Positions 1 to 9,108 of a stretch of 64,000 bases of DNA are shown piece by piece. Source of the DNA: an uncultured Eubacterium sp. Lineage in GTDB: Bacteria > Bacillota > Clostridia > Lachnospirales > Lachnospiraceae. The notes beneath the pieces were generated by a model that saw only the letters and a list, made by a program, of their open reading frames with translations, made no database searches and was not told the origin of the DNA. Position numbers and translations under genes: made by a program. Where the stretch lies: assembly GCA_910580075.1 (NCBI GenBank), contig CAJTVR010000006.1, forward strand, positions 22,747-86,746. The letters are read 5' to 3'. The first letter of the stretch is position 1, and each line of letters opens with the position of its first letter.

Positions 1-1
1 G

Positions 2-778
2 GATATCCATATCAGATTCTGCTTTTCCTGGGCGAATCATACGTGGACAAAAGCACCGGGAAAAAAAGATGAGCAGATTCTGATCAGACAGGAATACGGC
101 AGCGTAGAAGACTGGAAAAAACACTTCTGGTATTTAAACAGGTTTTTTAAAGATGACAGGTATATAAAGATGGGCAATAAGCCAGTGCTGGTGCTGTATA
201 ATGCAGTGGATATTGACTGCTGGGCACAGATGTCTTCCTGCTGGAAGCAGCTTGCACTGGAAGCAGGATGGGACGGACTGTATTATATATCGACGTTAAA
301 GTCTGGCGCGGATCTTGGAGCAGCTGAGAATATGGGGCTGGATGCACAGTTTGAATATCAGCCGGCTTTTGGAACAAGAAGAGATGGATGTAAATTAGAT
401 TATGGATTCTGGTATCATTTTAAATATAATGTATTAAATCTGAGAATTCATAATCATGTGACAAAGTTCAGTTATGAAAAGGTATGGGAAAGTATATTGA
501 AAAAAGAATACAGAGGCGGGGTAAAGACTTTTTTAGGAGCGTTTAACGACTGGGATACGACTGCAAGATGGGGACATAAAGGCAGCGTATGTACCGGTGC
601 CTGTCCGGAACTGTTTGAACATTATCTGAAAGTTCAGATCAGTAAAAGTAAAAAAAGAGACAATGAGTTTCTTTTTGTTACTGCGTGGAATGAGTGGAGT
701 GAGGGTGCTTATTTGGAGCCGGATGAAGAACTCGGATTTCAGTATCTGGAAGCATTGTCTAAAGCGGTCATGTCCTGA
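2..778 (+). CDS. WbsX-like glycosyltransferase, 5'-truncated by window edge
   Basis: The reading frame is open from base 2 and ends at 778, so the start lies outside the window; 258 C-terminal residues are visible. Landmarks are an FSWANHTW-type motif near the visible N-terminus, a segment describing a long helix before RYIKMGNKPVL, and a C-terminal FVTAWNEWSEGAYLEPD motif. These are typical of the WbsX / GH99-like family found in O-antigen and capsule clusters, which is thought to act on polysaccharide, as a glycosyltransferase or a GH99-like hydrolase. An internal ATG at 170 is not the true start, because the conserved motif lies upstream of it. It is followed 18 bp later by the polymerase gene. 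Family assignment is firm; the sugar transferred is unknown. Confidence 0.8.
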   Translation, partial: DIHIRFCFSWANHTWTKAPGKKDEQILIRQEYGSVEDWKKHFWYLNRFFKDDRYIKMGNKPVLVLYNAVDIDCWAQMSSCWKQLALEAGWDGLYYISTLKSGADLGAAENMGLDAQFEYQPAFGTRRDGCKLDYGFWYHFKYNVLNLRIHNHVTKFSYEKVWESILKKEYRGGVKTFLGAFNDWDTTARWGHKGSVCTGACPELFEHYLKVQISKSKKRDNEFLFVTAWNEWSEGAYLEPDEELGFQYLEALSKAVMS

Positions 779-796
779 GCTTAAGGAGGGCTTTCC

Positions 797-2077
797 ATGT
801 ATGATGATATTAAGGCTGAAAGCAGGCTCAGGGCCGGATTTTTCAGCAATACGGTTTCAGTTTTAGTGTGTCTGCTGCCTTTGCTTAACACATATTCAGT
901 CAGACATCTTCCAGGAGCTTTATCTGATATAGCGATTATGTGTCTGGTAATCATGACAGCGGTTACCCTGTTAAAGAAACCTGTTATCCGGTATGGCGAA
1001 TACGGAAATGTAATGCTGCTCTACGCGTTTGTAGTATTTTTAAGTTTTTCATTTCATTATGAACTGACAGAAACAATGACGGATTATCTGAGGCAGTTTT
1101 CCATGCTGTTTATAGCAGTTTTCGGGCTGTCCAGGCTGGGAAATTTTGCAGCAGCGTTTCGGACATTTGAGGTTACAGCTATTTTTTCCAGTATTTACTG
1201 CTGGCTTCTGGTATTTTTTTTGTACGCTGCAGATACCATACTGCCTTCCTATCTGCCGTTTTTTGAGCATCGAAGTGATCTGGATTTTGAAAATCAGTAT
1301 TTAAACTATAAAAAATATTACAGGCCGCATTCTATATTTTCAGAACCATCTATACTTTGTGAGTATATACTGCTTTATCTGATTCTGCTGTTATTTAAAG
1401 ATCTGCCACGCAGTGACAATACAAAGAAATATAAAAAACGGCAGTTTTGCAAAACGCTGTTTATAACAGCCACATGCTTTATTACAGGCTCTACAACAGG
1501 AATTATTGGATCGGTGATTTTTTTATGTCTGTACTTCTGGCAGACTGTTATCAAAACAAATAAGATCATTCAAAAAATTGGAAAGTATATTCCGGTGATA
1601 GCAGCAGCATTCTTCTGTCTGGTAAATACGCCAATGTTTCGTATATTTGTAACCAGAGTTTTTGTAGATCATTCTTCTTTATCATTAAGATTTGGCAATC
1701 TGAAAGATATTTTTAATGAAGACTGTCTGGTACTTTTGTTCGGCAGAGGATTTGTTTATGACGCTGTAGTGAAAGAGATAGGCTGGATACCTGGATACGC
1801 GCTTGTTCTGGTATATTACGGGCTGGCAGGACTGGGGATTCTTTCAGCCGTTTCCTGCATTCTGTACAGCAGGATTGGAAAGAAAAACTGCCTGGGGAAA
1901 GCAGTGTTTTTATATTTTGTAATCATGAATTGTACAAGCTATCCGCTGTTTTCATCATTTTTCTTAACAGATTTGTTTTTTATATTTCATTCGAAACGGA
2001 CTGCGCCTGTGAACCAGTGCAGGCGCAGCCAGCTATTATTGGAAGGTAAGGCAGTATGGAATGTTTGGGAAAGCTAA
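797..2077 (+). CDS. Wzy-like polysaccharide polymerase / O-antigen ligase-type membrane protein
   Basis: A 426-residue very hydrophobic protein with about ten predicted membrane segments and a larger loop around residues 155-185 containing YKKYYRPHSIFSEPS. A loop with an (R/H)P-x-S-x-F-x-E-P-S type signature is common in Wzy polymerases and O-antigen ligases. The ATG at 797 is preceded by an excellent AAGGAGG site. It sits between two glycosyltransferase genes and overlaps the next gene by 22 bp. The role inferred is extracytoplasmic polymerisation of lipid-linked repeat units delivered by the flippase. Wzy proteins diverge strongly, so the assignment rests on topology, the loop motif and context. 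Confidence 0.7.
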   Translation: MYDDIKAESRLRAGFFSNTVSVLVCLLPLLNTYSVRHLPGALSDIAIMCLVIMTAVTLLKKPVIRYGEYGNVMLLYAFVVFLSFSFHYELTETMTDYLRQFSMLFIAVFGLSRLGNFAAAFRTFEVTAIFSSIYCWLLVFFLYAADTILPSYLPFFEHRSDLDFENQYLNYKKYYRPHSIFSEPSILCEYILLYLILLLFKDLPRSDNTKKYKKRQFCKTLFITATCFITGSTTGIIGSVIFLCLYFWQTVIKTNKIIQKIGKYIPVIAAAFFCLVNTPMFRIFVTRVFVDHSSLSLRFGNLKDIFNEDCLVLLFGRGFVYDAVVKEIGWIPGYALVLVYYGLAGLGILSAVSCILYSRIGKKNCLGKAVFLYFVIMNCTSYPLFSSFFLTDLFFIFHSKRTAPVNQCRRSQLLLEGKAVWNVWES

Positions 2078-3021
2078 GTGTGATTATACCAGTATATTGT
2101 AAAGAAGACACGGTTGAACGCTGTATAGAATCCGTCTTAAAGCAGAATTACGATAATCTGGAAATTATCATTGTTGATGACGGATCACCGGACAGATGCG
2201 GGGCAGTCTGTGATGATTATGCCGGACGGTATCATAAGGTCAGAGTGATTCATCAGAAAAATAAAGGAGTTTCGGAAGCCAGAAACTGCGGAATACGGGC
2301 TGCGTCAGGTGAGTACATTACATTTGCAGATGCGGATGATACCCTGGCACCTGATTTTGCCAGCAGTCTGATTCCGTTATTTGATCAACAGACTCAGATG
2401 GTTGTCAGCTCGAATCATCAGGTATCATCCCGGTTTCAATTAGAGTTAGACAGGGATACGGCATGGAGACTGATGTTTGACGATGATAATTTCGGAGTGA
2501 ATGTATGGGGCAAAATATATAAAAAATCACTTGCCATACAGCAGCGTTTTCCTGTGAATATCTCAATGGGTGAAGACATGTGGTATCTGTTTCAGGCAGT
2601 CTCTCATTCAGAAAAGATCCGGTACGTTTCTGATAATTATTATCATCAGATGCGTTCAGAATATAATTCAGCAAATCTGTCAGGCGTGAAGCAGTATTTT
2701 GAAGCCCTGATTATAAACCAGAACTGTCTGAAATCCGCACTGAAAAGCCAGGCCGGTTACCAGACACAGTGTGCCATTCGCAGAGGAATACTAAAAAGGG
2801 CCGTGTGGATGATGGACGTGATGGGAATGAAACATGAAGTCAAAAAGAAATACCTGGATGCAGGCACAGCTGCTATTAAAGAAAGTATGCCGGCTGCCGC
2901 ATCCATGCCGTTCCTGCAGCGGCTCAGGATGCTGGCGGCGGTTACCCTGCCACAGCTTTATATATGCATTTCCAGTTTAAGAAAAGGGGTTGGTGATCAA
3001 GAGTATGGAAGCAGAAGATGA
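2056..3021 (+). CDS. Family 2 glycosyltransferase
   Basis: A 321-residue GT-A protein. It opens with LSVIIPVYCKEDTVERC, followed by the nucleotide-binding IIIVDDGSPD motif, NKGVSEARNCGI, and the metal-binding ADADDT at about residues 93-98. GT2 enzymes transfer a sugar from a UDP-, dTDP- or GDP-donor to a lipid-linked acceptor on the cytoplasmic face. The C-terminal third is basic and amphipathic, as in membrane-associated GT2 enzymes. The start overlaps the polymerase gene by 22 bp, implying translational coupling. Donor and acceptor cannot be read from sequence. Confidence 0.9.
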   Translation: MECLGKLSVIIPVYCKEDTVERCIESVLKQNYDNLEIIIVDDGSPDRCGAVCDDYAGRYHKVRVIHQKNKGVSEARNCGIRAASGEYITFADADDTLAPDFASSLIPLFDQQTQMVVSSNHQVSSRFQLELDRDTAWRLMFDDDNFGVNVWGKIYKKSLAIQQRFPVNISMGEDMWYLFQAVSHSEKIRYVSDNYYHQMRSEYNSANLSGVKQYFEALIINQNCLKSALKSQAGYQTQCAIRRGILKRAVWMMDVMGMKHEVKKKYLDAGTAAIKESMPAAASMPFLQRLRMLAAVTLPQLYICISSLRKGVGDQEYGSRR

Positions 3022-4243
3022 CAGTAAAAAAAATATAGTACTTATAGCAGCATTTTATTATCTGCCGGATTGCAACGGGGGTACAGAGAGACCTAAAAAT
3101 TTCTGTTATTATTTAAACAAATACGGAATGCAGACGTATGTTCTTACAGCAGCCTATGATCACATTGATTATTCGGATGACGCAGATCATATCTTCAGGG
3201 TAAAAGATTATAGGAAAAATGACAGCAGCAGTGTCATTACGGCTGCAGTTAAAGCAAAAGAGATCCTGCAAAGGAGGCTCGGCAAACCAGTCCGCGGAGA
3301 AGACGCCTGGGCACAGCGGGTGAAAAAGAATATAGGCAGTATTATAAATAAACTGCATCCAGACGTATGTATTGTAACCTTTCCGCCGCCGGCAGTTCTC
3401 GATATAGGACTGTATATAAAAGAACAGTACCCTGATATAAAACTGATATCTGATTTCAGGGACGGATTTTTGTATGCTCCGATGTATCAGGAAATGAAAA
3501 GCGGTGCCCGCAGGATTTACCGCAGATTTATGGAACGTTACCGGTCTTTGGAGTTAGAAACTGTGAGAAAAAGTGATGCGTTAATTACGATTGCAGACGG
3601 ACTGACGGAATATTTTCGGGAACAGTATGGAAAGCAGGAAGTATACACGATAGGCAATGGCTTCAACCATGAAGAAAAATTCCATGCGAAGCCTGTTCAT
3701 CTGCCAAAAGACCAGTTTGTGATACTGTTTACCGGGGGATTAGACTGTTCCAGAATAGGCTATTTTGAATATTTCACCTCGTTTGTTGAAAATAACCGCC
3801 TGGAGCGGCTGGATGTCAGTTTAGTTATGATTGGAAATTATCTGGATTATGAAAAGGAGTTCTTTGCAAAACACAAAAGAATGATCGTTTTACCCAAACA
3901 GCCAAGAGACAAAATTATTGCTACTCAAAGGCAGGCAGATTTACTTTTAAATGTGACCAGGGATGATGAACCCATAGGCACGAATGGAAAGCTGTATGAA
4001 TATTTGTTTTCGAACAAGCCGGTTCTGAATTATGGAAGGCATAACAATGCAGAAAGGATCATCCAGGAGACAGATTCAGGCAGAAGCTACAGCAGGGAAG
4101 AATCATCTCAGATAGATCAGTTTATTATGGATCTGAAAAAAGGAAAGCTGAAATTTCAGCATAGAGATTTATATAAATATACAAGGGAGTATGGTGTGAA
4201 ACAGCTGATGGAAATTATTGCGTCTTTGCACTGCCAGTCATGA
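2990..4243 (+). CDS. Family 4 (GT-B) glycosyltransferase
   Basis: A protein of about 417 residues with the GT4 layout: an N-terminal NGGTERPKNFCYYLNKYG segment, a central ALITIADGLTEYF / YTIGNGF acceptor-to-donor domain junction, and a C-terminal donor domain with GTNGKLYEYLFSNKPVL, the usual place of the E-x7-E donor-binding motif. It transfers a nucleotide-sugar unit during repeat-unit assembly. Start choice is uncertain: TTG 2990 and GTG 2993 are close to AAAAGGGG at 2982-2989, while the first ATG is at 3005. All overlap the upstream GT2 gene, pointing to coupling. The donor is unknown. Confidence 0.85.
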   Translation: MVIKSMEAEDDSKKNIVLIAAFYYLPDCNGGTERPKNFCYYLNKYGMQTYVLTAAYDHIDYSDDADHIFRVKDYRKNDSSSVITAAVKAKEILQRRLGKPVRGEDAWAQRVKKNIGSIINKLHPDVCIVTFPPPAVLDIGLYIKEQYPDIKLISDFRDGFLYAPMYQEMKSGARRIYRRFMERYRSLELETVRKSDALITIADGLTEYFREQYGKQEVYTIGNGFNHEEKFHAKPVHLPKDQFVILFTGGLDCSRIGYFEYFTSFVENNRLERLDVSLVMIGNYLDYEKEFFAKHKRMIVLPKQPRDKIIATQRQADLLLNVTRDDEPIGTNGKLYEYLFSNKPVLNYGRHNNAERIIQETDSGRSYSREESSQIDQFIMDLKKGKLKFQHRDLYKYTREYGVKQLMEIIASLHCQS

Positions 4244-4261
4244 TTTGGGGAAAGGAATGGT

Positions 4262-5581
4262 ATGGACAACAGGATAATACTTGAGAAGATAAAAAACAGG
4301 ACAATCAGAGCCGGGGTCATCGGCCTTGGTTATGTAGGCCTTCCTTTAGCAGTAGAAAAAGCAAAGGCCGGATTTAAAACGACAGGCTTTGATATACAGA
4401 AATCAAAAACAGATCAGGTAAATCAGGGCATCAATTATATTGGCGACGTAGTAGATGCTGATTTATCTGAATTAGTGAAAAAGGGAATGCTGCGGGCGAC
4501 TTCGGATTTTTCATTTATCAGCGAAGCAGATTTTATTGCTATCTGTGTACCGACTCCGCTGGATATCCACCAGGAACCTGATTTAAGCTATGTCAGGGAC
4601 TCGGCAAAAGAAGCTGCAAAGTATTTAAAACCCGGAGCCATGGTCGTATTAGAGTCTACGACTTATCCGGGAACAACAGAAGAATTCATCAAACCGATAT
4701 TAGAAAAAGGTTCCGGTCTCGTATGCGGCCGGGATTTTTATTTAGGTTTCAGTCCGGAGCGGGTTGATCCTGGAAATTTAATATATAAGACAAAAAACAC
4801 ACCAAAGGTGGTAGGAGCAATCGGACAGGATGCAGCAGAAGTGATTAGTGCAATGTACCGGGCAGTGCTCGATGGAGAAGTATTTACAGTATCTTCACCA
4901 GCAGTTGCTGAAATGGAAAAAATACTGGAAAACACATACCGTAACGTGAATATAGGACTGATTAACGAAATGGCACGTCTGTGCAGCAAAATGGGCATTT
5001 CCGTATGGGAAGTTATTGATGCGGCAAAGACAAAACCGTATGGCTTTCAGCCGTTTTATCCAGGCCCGGGACTTGGCGGACACTGCATACCGCTTGATCC
5101 ATACTATCTTGCATGGAAAGCGCGTGAATACGGTTTTCATACGACGCTGATTGAAAATTCCATGGTCATTAATGACAGCCAGCCGGAATACTGCGCACAG
5201 AGGGCCAGACAGATACTAAACCGTTTTAAAAAGTCAGTCAGCGGGGCCAGGATTCTTATGCTGGGCGTATCATATAAAAATGATATTGATGACTGCCGGG
5301 AATCGCCGGCTATCCGTTTGATGAAAGAACTGCGCAGCGATGGGGCCAGGGTCAGGTATTATGATCCCTGGGTGCCGGAATTTTCCGGGATATACGGGCA
5401 GAGCGCACAAAGTATCGAAAAGCTGACACCGGAAGAGACAGCATGGGCGGACCTTGTAATTGTTACAGCAGCGCATCATAATGTGGATTATGAGATGGTA
5501 CAGAAAAATGCAAAAGCTGTCTTTGATACCAAAAATGTGATGTCTCATATTAAACACAGGGACAATATCGAGGTGCTTTAG
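4262..5581 (+). CDS. wbpA: UDP-N-acetyl-hexosamine 6-dehydrogenase (WbpA/WecC-type nucleotide sugar dehydrogenase)
   Basis: A 439-residue enzyme of the UDP-glucose/GDP-mannose dehydrogenase family, of normal length. Visible are the N-terminal NAD site GVIGLGYVGLPLA (about residues 18-30), FSPERVDPG, NTYRNVNIGLINEMA and the catalytic GGHCIPLDPYYL with Cys275. The C-terminal domain has MLGVSYKNDIDDCRESP. It oxidises C6 of a UDP-HexNAc to the uronate in two NAD-dependent steps. Because WbpB-, WbpD- and WbpE-like genes occur in the same cluster, UDP-GlcNAc is the likely substrate, giving UDP-GlcNAcA for the diacetamido-uronate pathway. A UDP-ManNAc dehydrogenase role is the main alternative. The next gene starts 1 bp after the stop. 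Confidence 0.88.
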   Translation: MDNRIILEKIKNRTIRAGVIGLGYVGLPLAVEKAKAGFKTTGFDIQKSKTDQVNQGINYIGDVVDADLSELVKKGMLRATSDFSFISEADFIAICVPTPLDIHQEPDLSYVRDSAKEAAKYLKPGAMVVLESTTYPGTTEEFIKPILEKGSGLVCGRDFYLGFSPERVDPGNLIYKTKNTPKVVGAIGQDAAEVISAMYRAVLDGEVFTVSSPAVAEMEKILENTYRNVNIGLINEMARLCSKMGISVWEVIDAAKTKPYGFQPFYPGPGLGGHCIPLDPYYLAWKAREYGFHTTLIENSMVINDSQPEYCAQRARQILNRFKKSVSGARILMLGVSYKNDIDDCRESPAIRLMKELRSDGARVRYYDPWVPEFSGIYGQSAQSIEKLTPEETAWADLVIVTAAHHNVDYEMVQKNAKAVFDTKNVMSHIKHRDNIEVL

Positions 5582-5582
5582 G

Positions 5583-6329
5583 ATGAATTTTACATATCAG
5601 TCGTATAGAGAACTGATCGGGCTGCTGCACAACTGTCAGTATACCATAACATCTTATGACCGCTATGCGGAATATGAAAAGTGTGTAATCATCCGCCATG
5701 ATGTAGATAACAGCCTTTCAAAAGCATTGGAACTTGCAGAACTGGAAGCAGAAACCGGGCCGGAAGGGGTAAAAAGTACATTCTTTCTGCTTCTGACCTC
5801 TGATTTCTATAATCTGTTTTCACTGCATGGACAGAAAGCCGCTGATGGTATTTTAGACTGCGGTCATGAGATAGGCCTTCATTTTGACGAAATGAGGTAT
5901 CCGCATCTGCAGGGGAATATGGATGCCATACGGGAAAAAATACTGCAGGAAGCCGGTATGCTGTCACGTCTGACCGGAAGGCCGGTTACAAAGGTTTCCA
6001 TGCACAGGCCGGGAAGAACAATGCTGAATGCAGACCTTAAGATTCCTGGAATGGTTAATACTTATGGCAGTGAATTTTTCCGTGATTTTAAATATCTGTC
6101 GGATTCCAGAAGAAACTGGCGGGAAACGCCGGAAGAAGTCATAGAGAAACAGTCATTCAAAAGGTTACAGATACTTATACACCCATTCTGGTATCATACA
6201 AAGGAAAAAGATGCAGCAGTCTGTATAAAGGAGTTTGTAAATGCAGCGAATCATGAAAGGTATCATCAGTTAAACGATAATTTTACACGCCTGGAAGAAA
6301 TGATGGGCCTGGAAGAACTCATGACATAG
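5583..6329 (+). CDS. Polysaccharide deacetylase-like (NodB-fold) protein
   Basis: A 248-residue protein with the motif IIRHDVDNS near residues 37-45, matching the HDVD version of the first carbohydrate-esterase-4 metal site, and a later GHEIGLHFDE segment resembling the second H-x3-H-type region. MHRPGRT and ILIHPFWYH supply further candidate His ligands. It probably deacetylates or otherwise hydrolyses an acyl group on a sugar of the repeat unit or its precursor. The gene starts directly after the dehydrogenase stop. It lacks a signal peptide, so a cytoplasmic action on a nucleotide or lipid-linked sugar is more likely than action on finished polymer. Confidence 0.7.
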   Translation: MNFTYQSYRELIGLLHNCQYTITSYDRYAEYEKCVIIRHDVDNSLSKALELAELEAETGPEGVKSTFFLLLTSDFYNLFSLHGQKAADGILDCGHEIGLHFDEMRYPHLQGNMDAIREKILQEAGMLSRLTGRPVTKVSMHRPGRTMLNADLKIPGMVNTYGSEFFRDFKYLSDSRRNWRETPEEVIEKQSFKRLQILIHPFWYHTKEKDAAVCIKEFVNAANHERYHQLNDNFTRLEEMMGLEELMT

Positions 6330-6381
6330 ATTCCTGAAATGAAGTCAGCTGAAGAAACAACAGAAATGAGGCAGATGATTC

Positions 6382-7392
6382 ATGAATATCTATATTTTAA
6401 ATGCTACAGTGAATGGCAAACTGGTTACAGAGCTGTTATGTGACCGGTGCAGGATAAAGGGACTGATTACGCTGGATGAATCCGGGGCGGACAGTACACC
6501 GGAATACTACGATTATACACAATTCTGCAAGGCACGCAGCCTTGCGTGTGTGAAATTAAAAAGTTACAGTTTTAAGGATGAAAGAGACCGCAAAAAACTG
6601 GAGCAGCTGGACATAGATCTTATCATTATCGGAAGCTGGCAGAGGCTTGTGCCGGACTGGCTGATCAGCAGATGCCGGACTGGTATTATAGGCACACACG
6701 GAAGCCATGAAGGGATATCCAGGGGCCGTGGCAGAAGTCCGCAGAACTGGGCGCTGATGACAGGCAGAAAGCGCTTTATCATGTCCGTATTCTGGATTAC
6801 TGAAAAGGCAGATGACGGCCTGATTATAGACACAAGAGAATTTGAATATACAGATACAGACAGTATTCTGACTAGCTATGTAAAGATTAATCTGTGCAAA
6901 GCAGATATGCTGCTGGAGAATCTGAACAATGGAAGAATAGAAAGAAAGGAAGGGACGCCGCAGGAAAAAGACGGACGTTATCTGCCGCAGAGAATAAGGG
7001 AGGACGGAAAGATTGACTGGAACAGGAGCGCTGCAGATATTTACAATATGATCCGCGCACTGACAAAGCCTTATCCGGGAGCTTACACAGAATACAGAGG
7101 CACAGAATATGTAATATGGCTGGCTCTTCCGGTCATGATGAAAGAGGCATGCCTATACGATCATCTGGAAAATGGCACGGTCATCAGCATCTTAAACGAA
7201 AGCATGCTGGTAAAGTGCGGACAGGGGCTTTTACTTGTAAATGAATGCAGCAGTTTTGATAAGATATCAGAAGGCATGGTATTTGAAAGTGCGGATTATG
7301 CAGCTCAGATCCGGCATATTATAAAAAGGCATAAAGAAAAATACGGGACTCCTTTATCAGAGCTTGTGTCAGATGAGGTGAAAAACAGATGA
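6382..7392 (+). CDS. Formyltransferase-like protein of the methionyl-tRNA/ArnA formyltransferase family
   Basis: A 336-residue protein matching the hydrolase-like fold of formyltransferases: LIIIGSWQRLVPDWLI, then GTHGS followed by RGRGRSPQNWALM, and EKADDGLII. A C-terminal OB-like domain follows with PQRIREDGKIDWN and IRALTKPYPGAYT, as in Fmt and ArnA. Such proteins N-formylate an amino sugar using N10-formyl-tetrahydrofolate. The catalytic His106 and Asp144 are in place. The Asn that normally sits two residues before the His (N-x-H) is Gly104 here. Context favours action on a nucleotide-linked amino sugar, for instance the product of one of the DegT-family genes. It overlaps the next gene by 4 bp. 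Confidence 0.75.
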   Translation: MNIYILNATVNGKLVTELLCDRCRIKGLITLDESGADSTPEYYDYTQFCKARSLACVKLKSYSFKDERDRKKLEQLDIDLIIIGSWQRLVPDWLISRCRTGIIGTHGSHEGISRGRGRSPQNWALMTGRKRFIMSVFWITEKADDGLIIDTREFEYTDTDSILTSYVKINLCKADMLLENLNNGRIERKEGTPQEKDGRYLPQRIREDGKIDWNRSAADIYNMIRALTKPYPGAYTEYRGTEYVIWLALPVMMKEACLYDHLENGTVISILNESMLVKCGQGLLLVNECSSFDKISEGMVFESADYAAQIRHIIKRHKEKYGTPLSELVSDEVKNR

Positions 7393-8462
7393 AATATGTG
7401 CTGATCGGATGCGGGAGAATTTCTCCAAACCATATTGCAGCAGCAAAAAGCAGCGGTCTGGAAATTGCAGGACTCTGCGATCAGAATCCGGATATGATGA
7501 AAGATAAGGCACTGGCATTTCATCTTGAGAATGTACATCAGTATACAGATTACCATGAAATGCTGGAAAAAGAGAAGCCGGAGCTGGCTGCAGTTGCAAC
7601 AGAAAGCGGAAGACATGCAGCGATTGCATTAGACTGTATTAAAGCTGGCTGCCATCTTATTATAGAAAAACCGATAGCTCTGTCACTGGCTGATGCGGAT
7701 GCAGTAATCCATGCGGCCCGGGAAAGGGGTGTCAGAGTCTGTGCATCCCACCAGAACCGTTTTAATAAATCAGTACAGAAAATTCGAGAAGCGGTGGAAA
7801 ATAAACGTTTTGGGAGGATGTTTTACGGGACTGCGCACATCCGCTGGTGCCGGGACCGGGAATACTATTCCAGGGCTGCGTGGAGGGGAACGTGGGAGCA
7901 GGACGGCGGAGCTTTGATGAACCAGTGCATTCACAATATCGATTTATTAAGGTGGATGATGGGAGATGAGGCTGAAGAGGTAATAGGAATCACAGACCGC
8001 CTGAATCATCCTTATATAGAAGCTGAGGATCTTGGAATTGCGCTTGTAAAATTTAAAAACGGATCTTATGGAATCATAGAGGGCACGACAGATTTATATC
8101 CCAAAAATCTGGAGGAGACCCTTTATTTATTTGGAGAAAAAGGAACGGTCAAAGCAGGCGGACAGAGTGTGAACCGTATTGAGGAGTGGCGCTTTTCTGA
8201 CGGACTGGATGATCCGCAAAAAGTTATGAAAGAGTTTGGCGAAGATCCGCCGAATGTATATGGATACGGTCATACGCCGTTATATGCGGATGTTATTGAT
8301 GCTATTAAAAATAACAGAGAGCCGTACGTAAATGGAGAGGCGGGAAAAAGAGCTTTAGAACTTGTGCTGGCGGTATATAAATCGGCAGCGGAAGGAAGGC
8401 CTGTAAAGCTGCCGCTGGATCACTGTTCCACAATGGATTTTAAAGGAAGGTTTAAAGGATAG
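7389..8462 (+). CDS. wbpB: WbpB/WlbA-type UDP-GlcNAcA 3-dehydrogenase (Gfo/Idh/MocA family)
   Basis: A 357-residue oxidoreductase with an N-terminal Rossmann motif VLIGCGRISPNH, the EKPIALS signature at about residues 94-100, then CASHQNRFN and WEQDGGALMNQCIHNIDLLRWMMG in the C-terminal domain. HQNRFN and the GGALMNQ-IHNIDLL block are characteristic of WlbA/WbpB enzymes, which oxidise C3 of UDP-GlcNAcA to a 3-keto sugar. The product is the substrate for the WbpE-like aminotransferase encoded at 22106. It starts inside the end of the formyltransferase gene (ATGA overlap) and is followed by the WbpD-like acetyltransferase, as in known wbp/wlb loci. Confidence 0.85.
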   Translation: MKYVLIGCGRISPNHIAAAKSSGLEIAGLCDQNPDMMKDKALAFHLENVHQYTDYHEMLEKEKPELAAVATESGRHAAIALDCIKAGCHLIIEKPIALSLADADAVIHAARERGVRVCASHQNRFNKSVQKIREAVENKRFGRMFYGTAHIRWCRDREYYSRAAWRGTWEQDGGALMNQCIHNIDLLRWMMGDEAEEVIGITDRLNHPYIEAEDLGIALVKFKNGSYGIIEGTTDLYPKNLEETLYLFGEKGTVKAGGQSVNRIEEWRFSDGLDDPQKVMKEFGEDPPNVYGYGHTPLYADVIDAIKNNREPYVNGEAGKRALELVLAVYKSAAEGRPVKLPLDHCSTMDFKGRFKG

Positions 8463-8484
8463 AAAGTAATAGGAAAGGAATCGC

Positions 8485-9057
8485 ATGAATAAAAAATTCT
8501 ACGTACATCCTGCCAGTGTTATCGATGAAGATACTGAAATCGGGGAAGGGACTAAAATCTGGCATTTTTCTCATATACAGTCGGGTGCAAGAATCGGAAA
8601 AAACTGCACATTAGGGCAGAATGTGAACATTTCAAACCATGCAGTGCTTGGAGACGGAGTAAAAGTACAGAATAATGTTTCGGTTTATGAAGGCGTGGTA
8701 TTAGAAGACTATGTATTCTGCGGGCCTTCCTGTGTATTTACAAATGACGCTGTACCTAGGGCAAGGTATCCCAAACATGGCATATACCAGCAGACAAGGA
8801 TTAAACATGATGCATCACTGGGGGCAAACTGTACGGTAGTCTGCGGGCATACGGTCGGTGAATATGCGATGATTGCGGCAGGAGCAGTCGTTACATCAGA
8901 TGTAAAACCGCATGCTTTAATGACGGGTGTTCCAGCAAGGCAGACCGGATGGGTATGTGAATGCGGGCAGGTGCTGGATACAGATTTAAGATGTGCAGTC
9001 TGCGGGAAGAAATATCAGCTGGAATGCGGGGTTTTGTACGGGGGGGGGGGAGAATAA
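8485..9057 (+). CDS. wbpD: WbpD/WlbB-type UDP-GlcNAc3NA N-acetyltransferase
   Basis: A 190-residue left-handed beta-helix acyltransferase starting FYVHPASVIDEDTEIGEG, with KIWHFSHIQSGARIG, FTNDAVPRARYP and the C-terminal GVPARQTGWVCECG. These match WbpD/WlbB, which acetylates the 3-amino group of UDP-2-acetamido-3-amino-2,3-dideoxyglucuronate. A C-terminal CxCG...CxxCGKKY element could bind zinc, as in several close homologues. The last codons run through 11 consecutive G bases (9040-9050), giving LYGGGGE before the stop. A change of tract length would alter the C-terminus (see findings). ATG 8485 follows AGGAAAGGA. Confidence 0.88.
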   Translation: MNKKFYVHPASVIDEDTEIGEGTKIWHFSHIQSGARIGKNCTLGQNVNISNHAVLGDGVKVQNNVSVYEGVVLEDYVFCGPSCVFTNDAVPRARYPKHGIYQQTRIKHDASLGANCTVVCGHTVGEYAMIAAGAVVTSDVKPHALMTGVPARQTGWVCECGQVLDTDLRCAVCGKKYQLECGVLYGGGGE

Positions 9058-9108
9058 CCCAGACCTAAACAGCAGTGTTAACACTATTCAGAGCAGAGGA
9101 TGTGCAGC

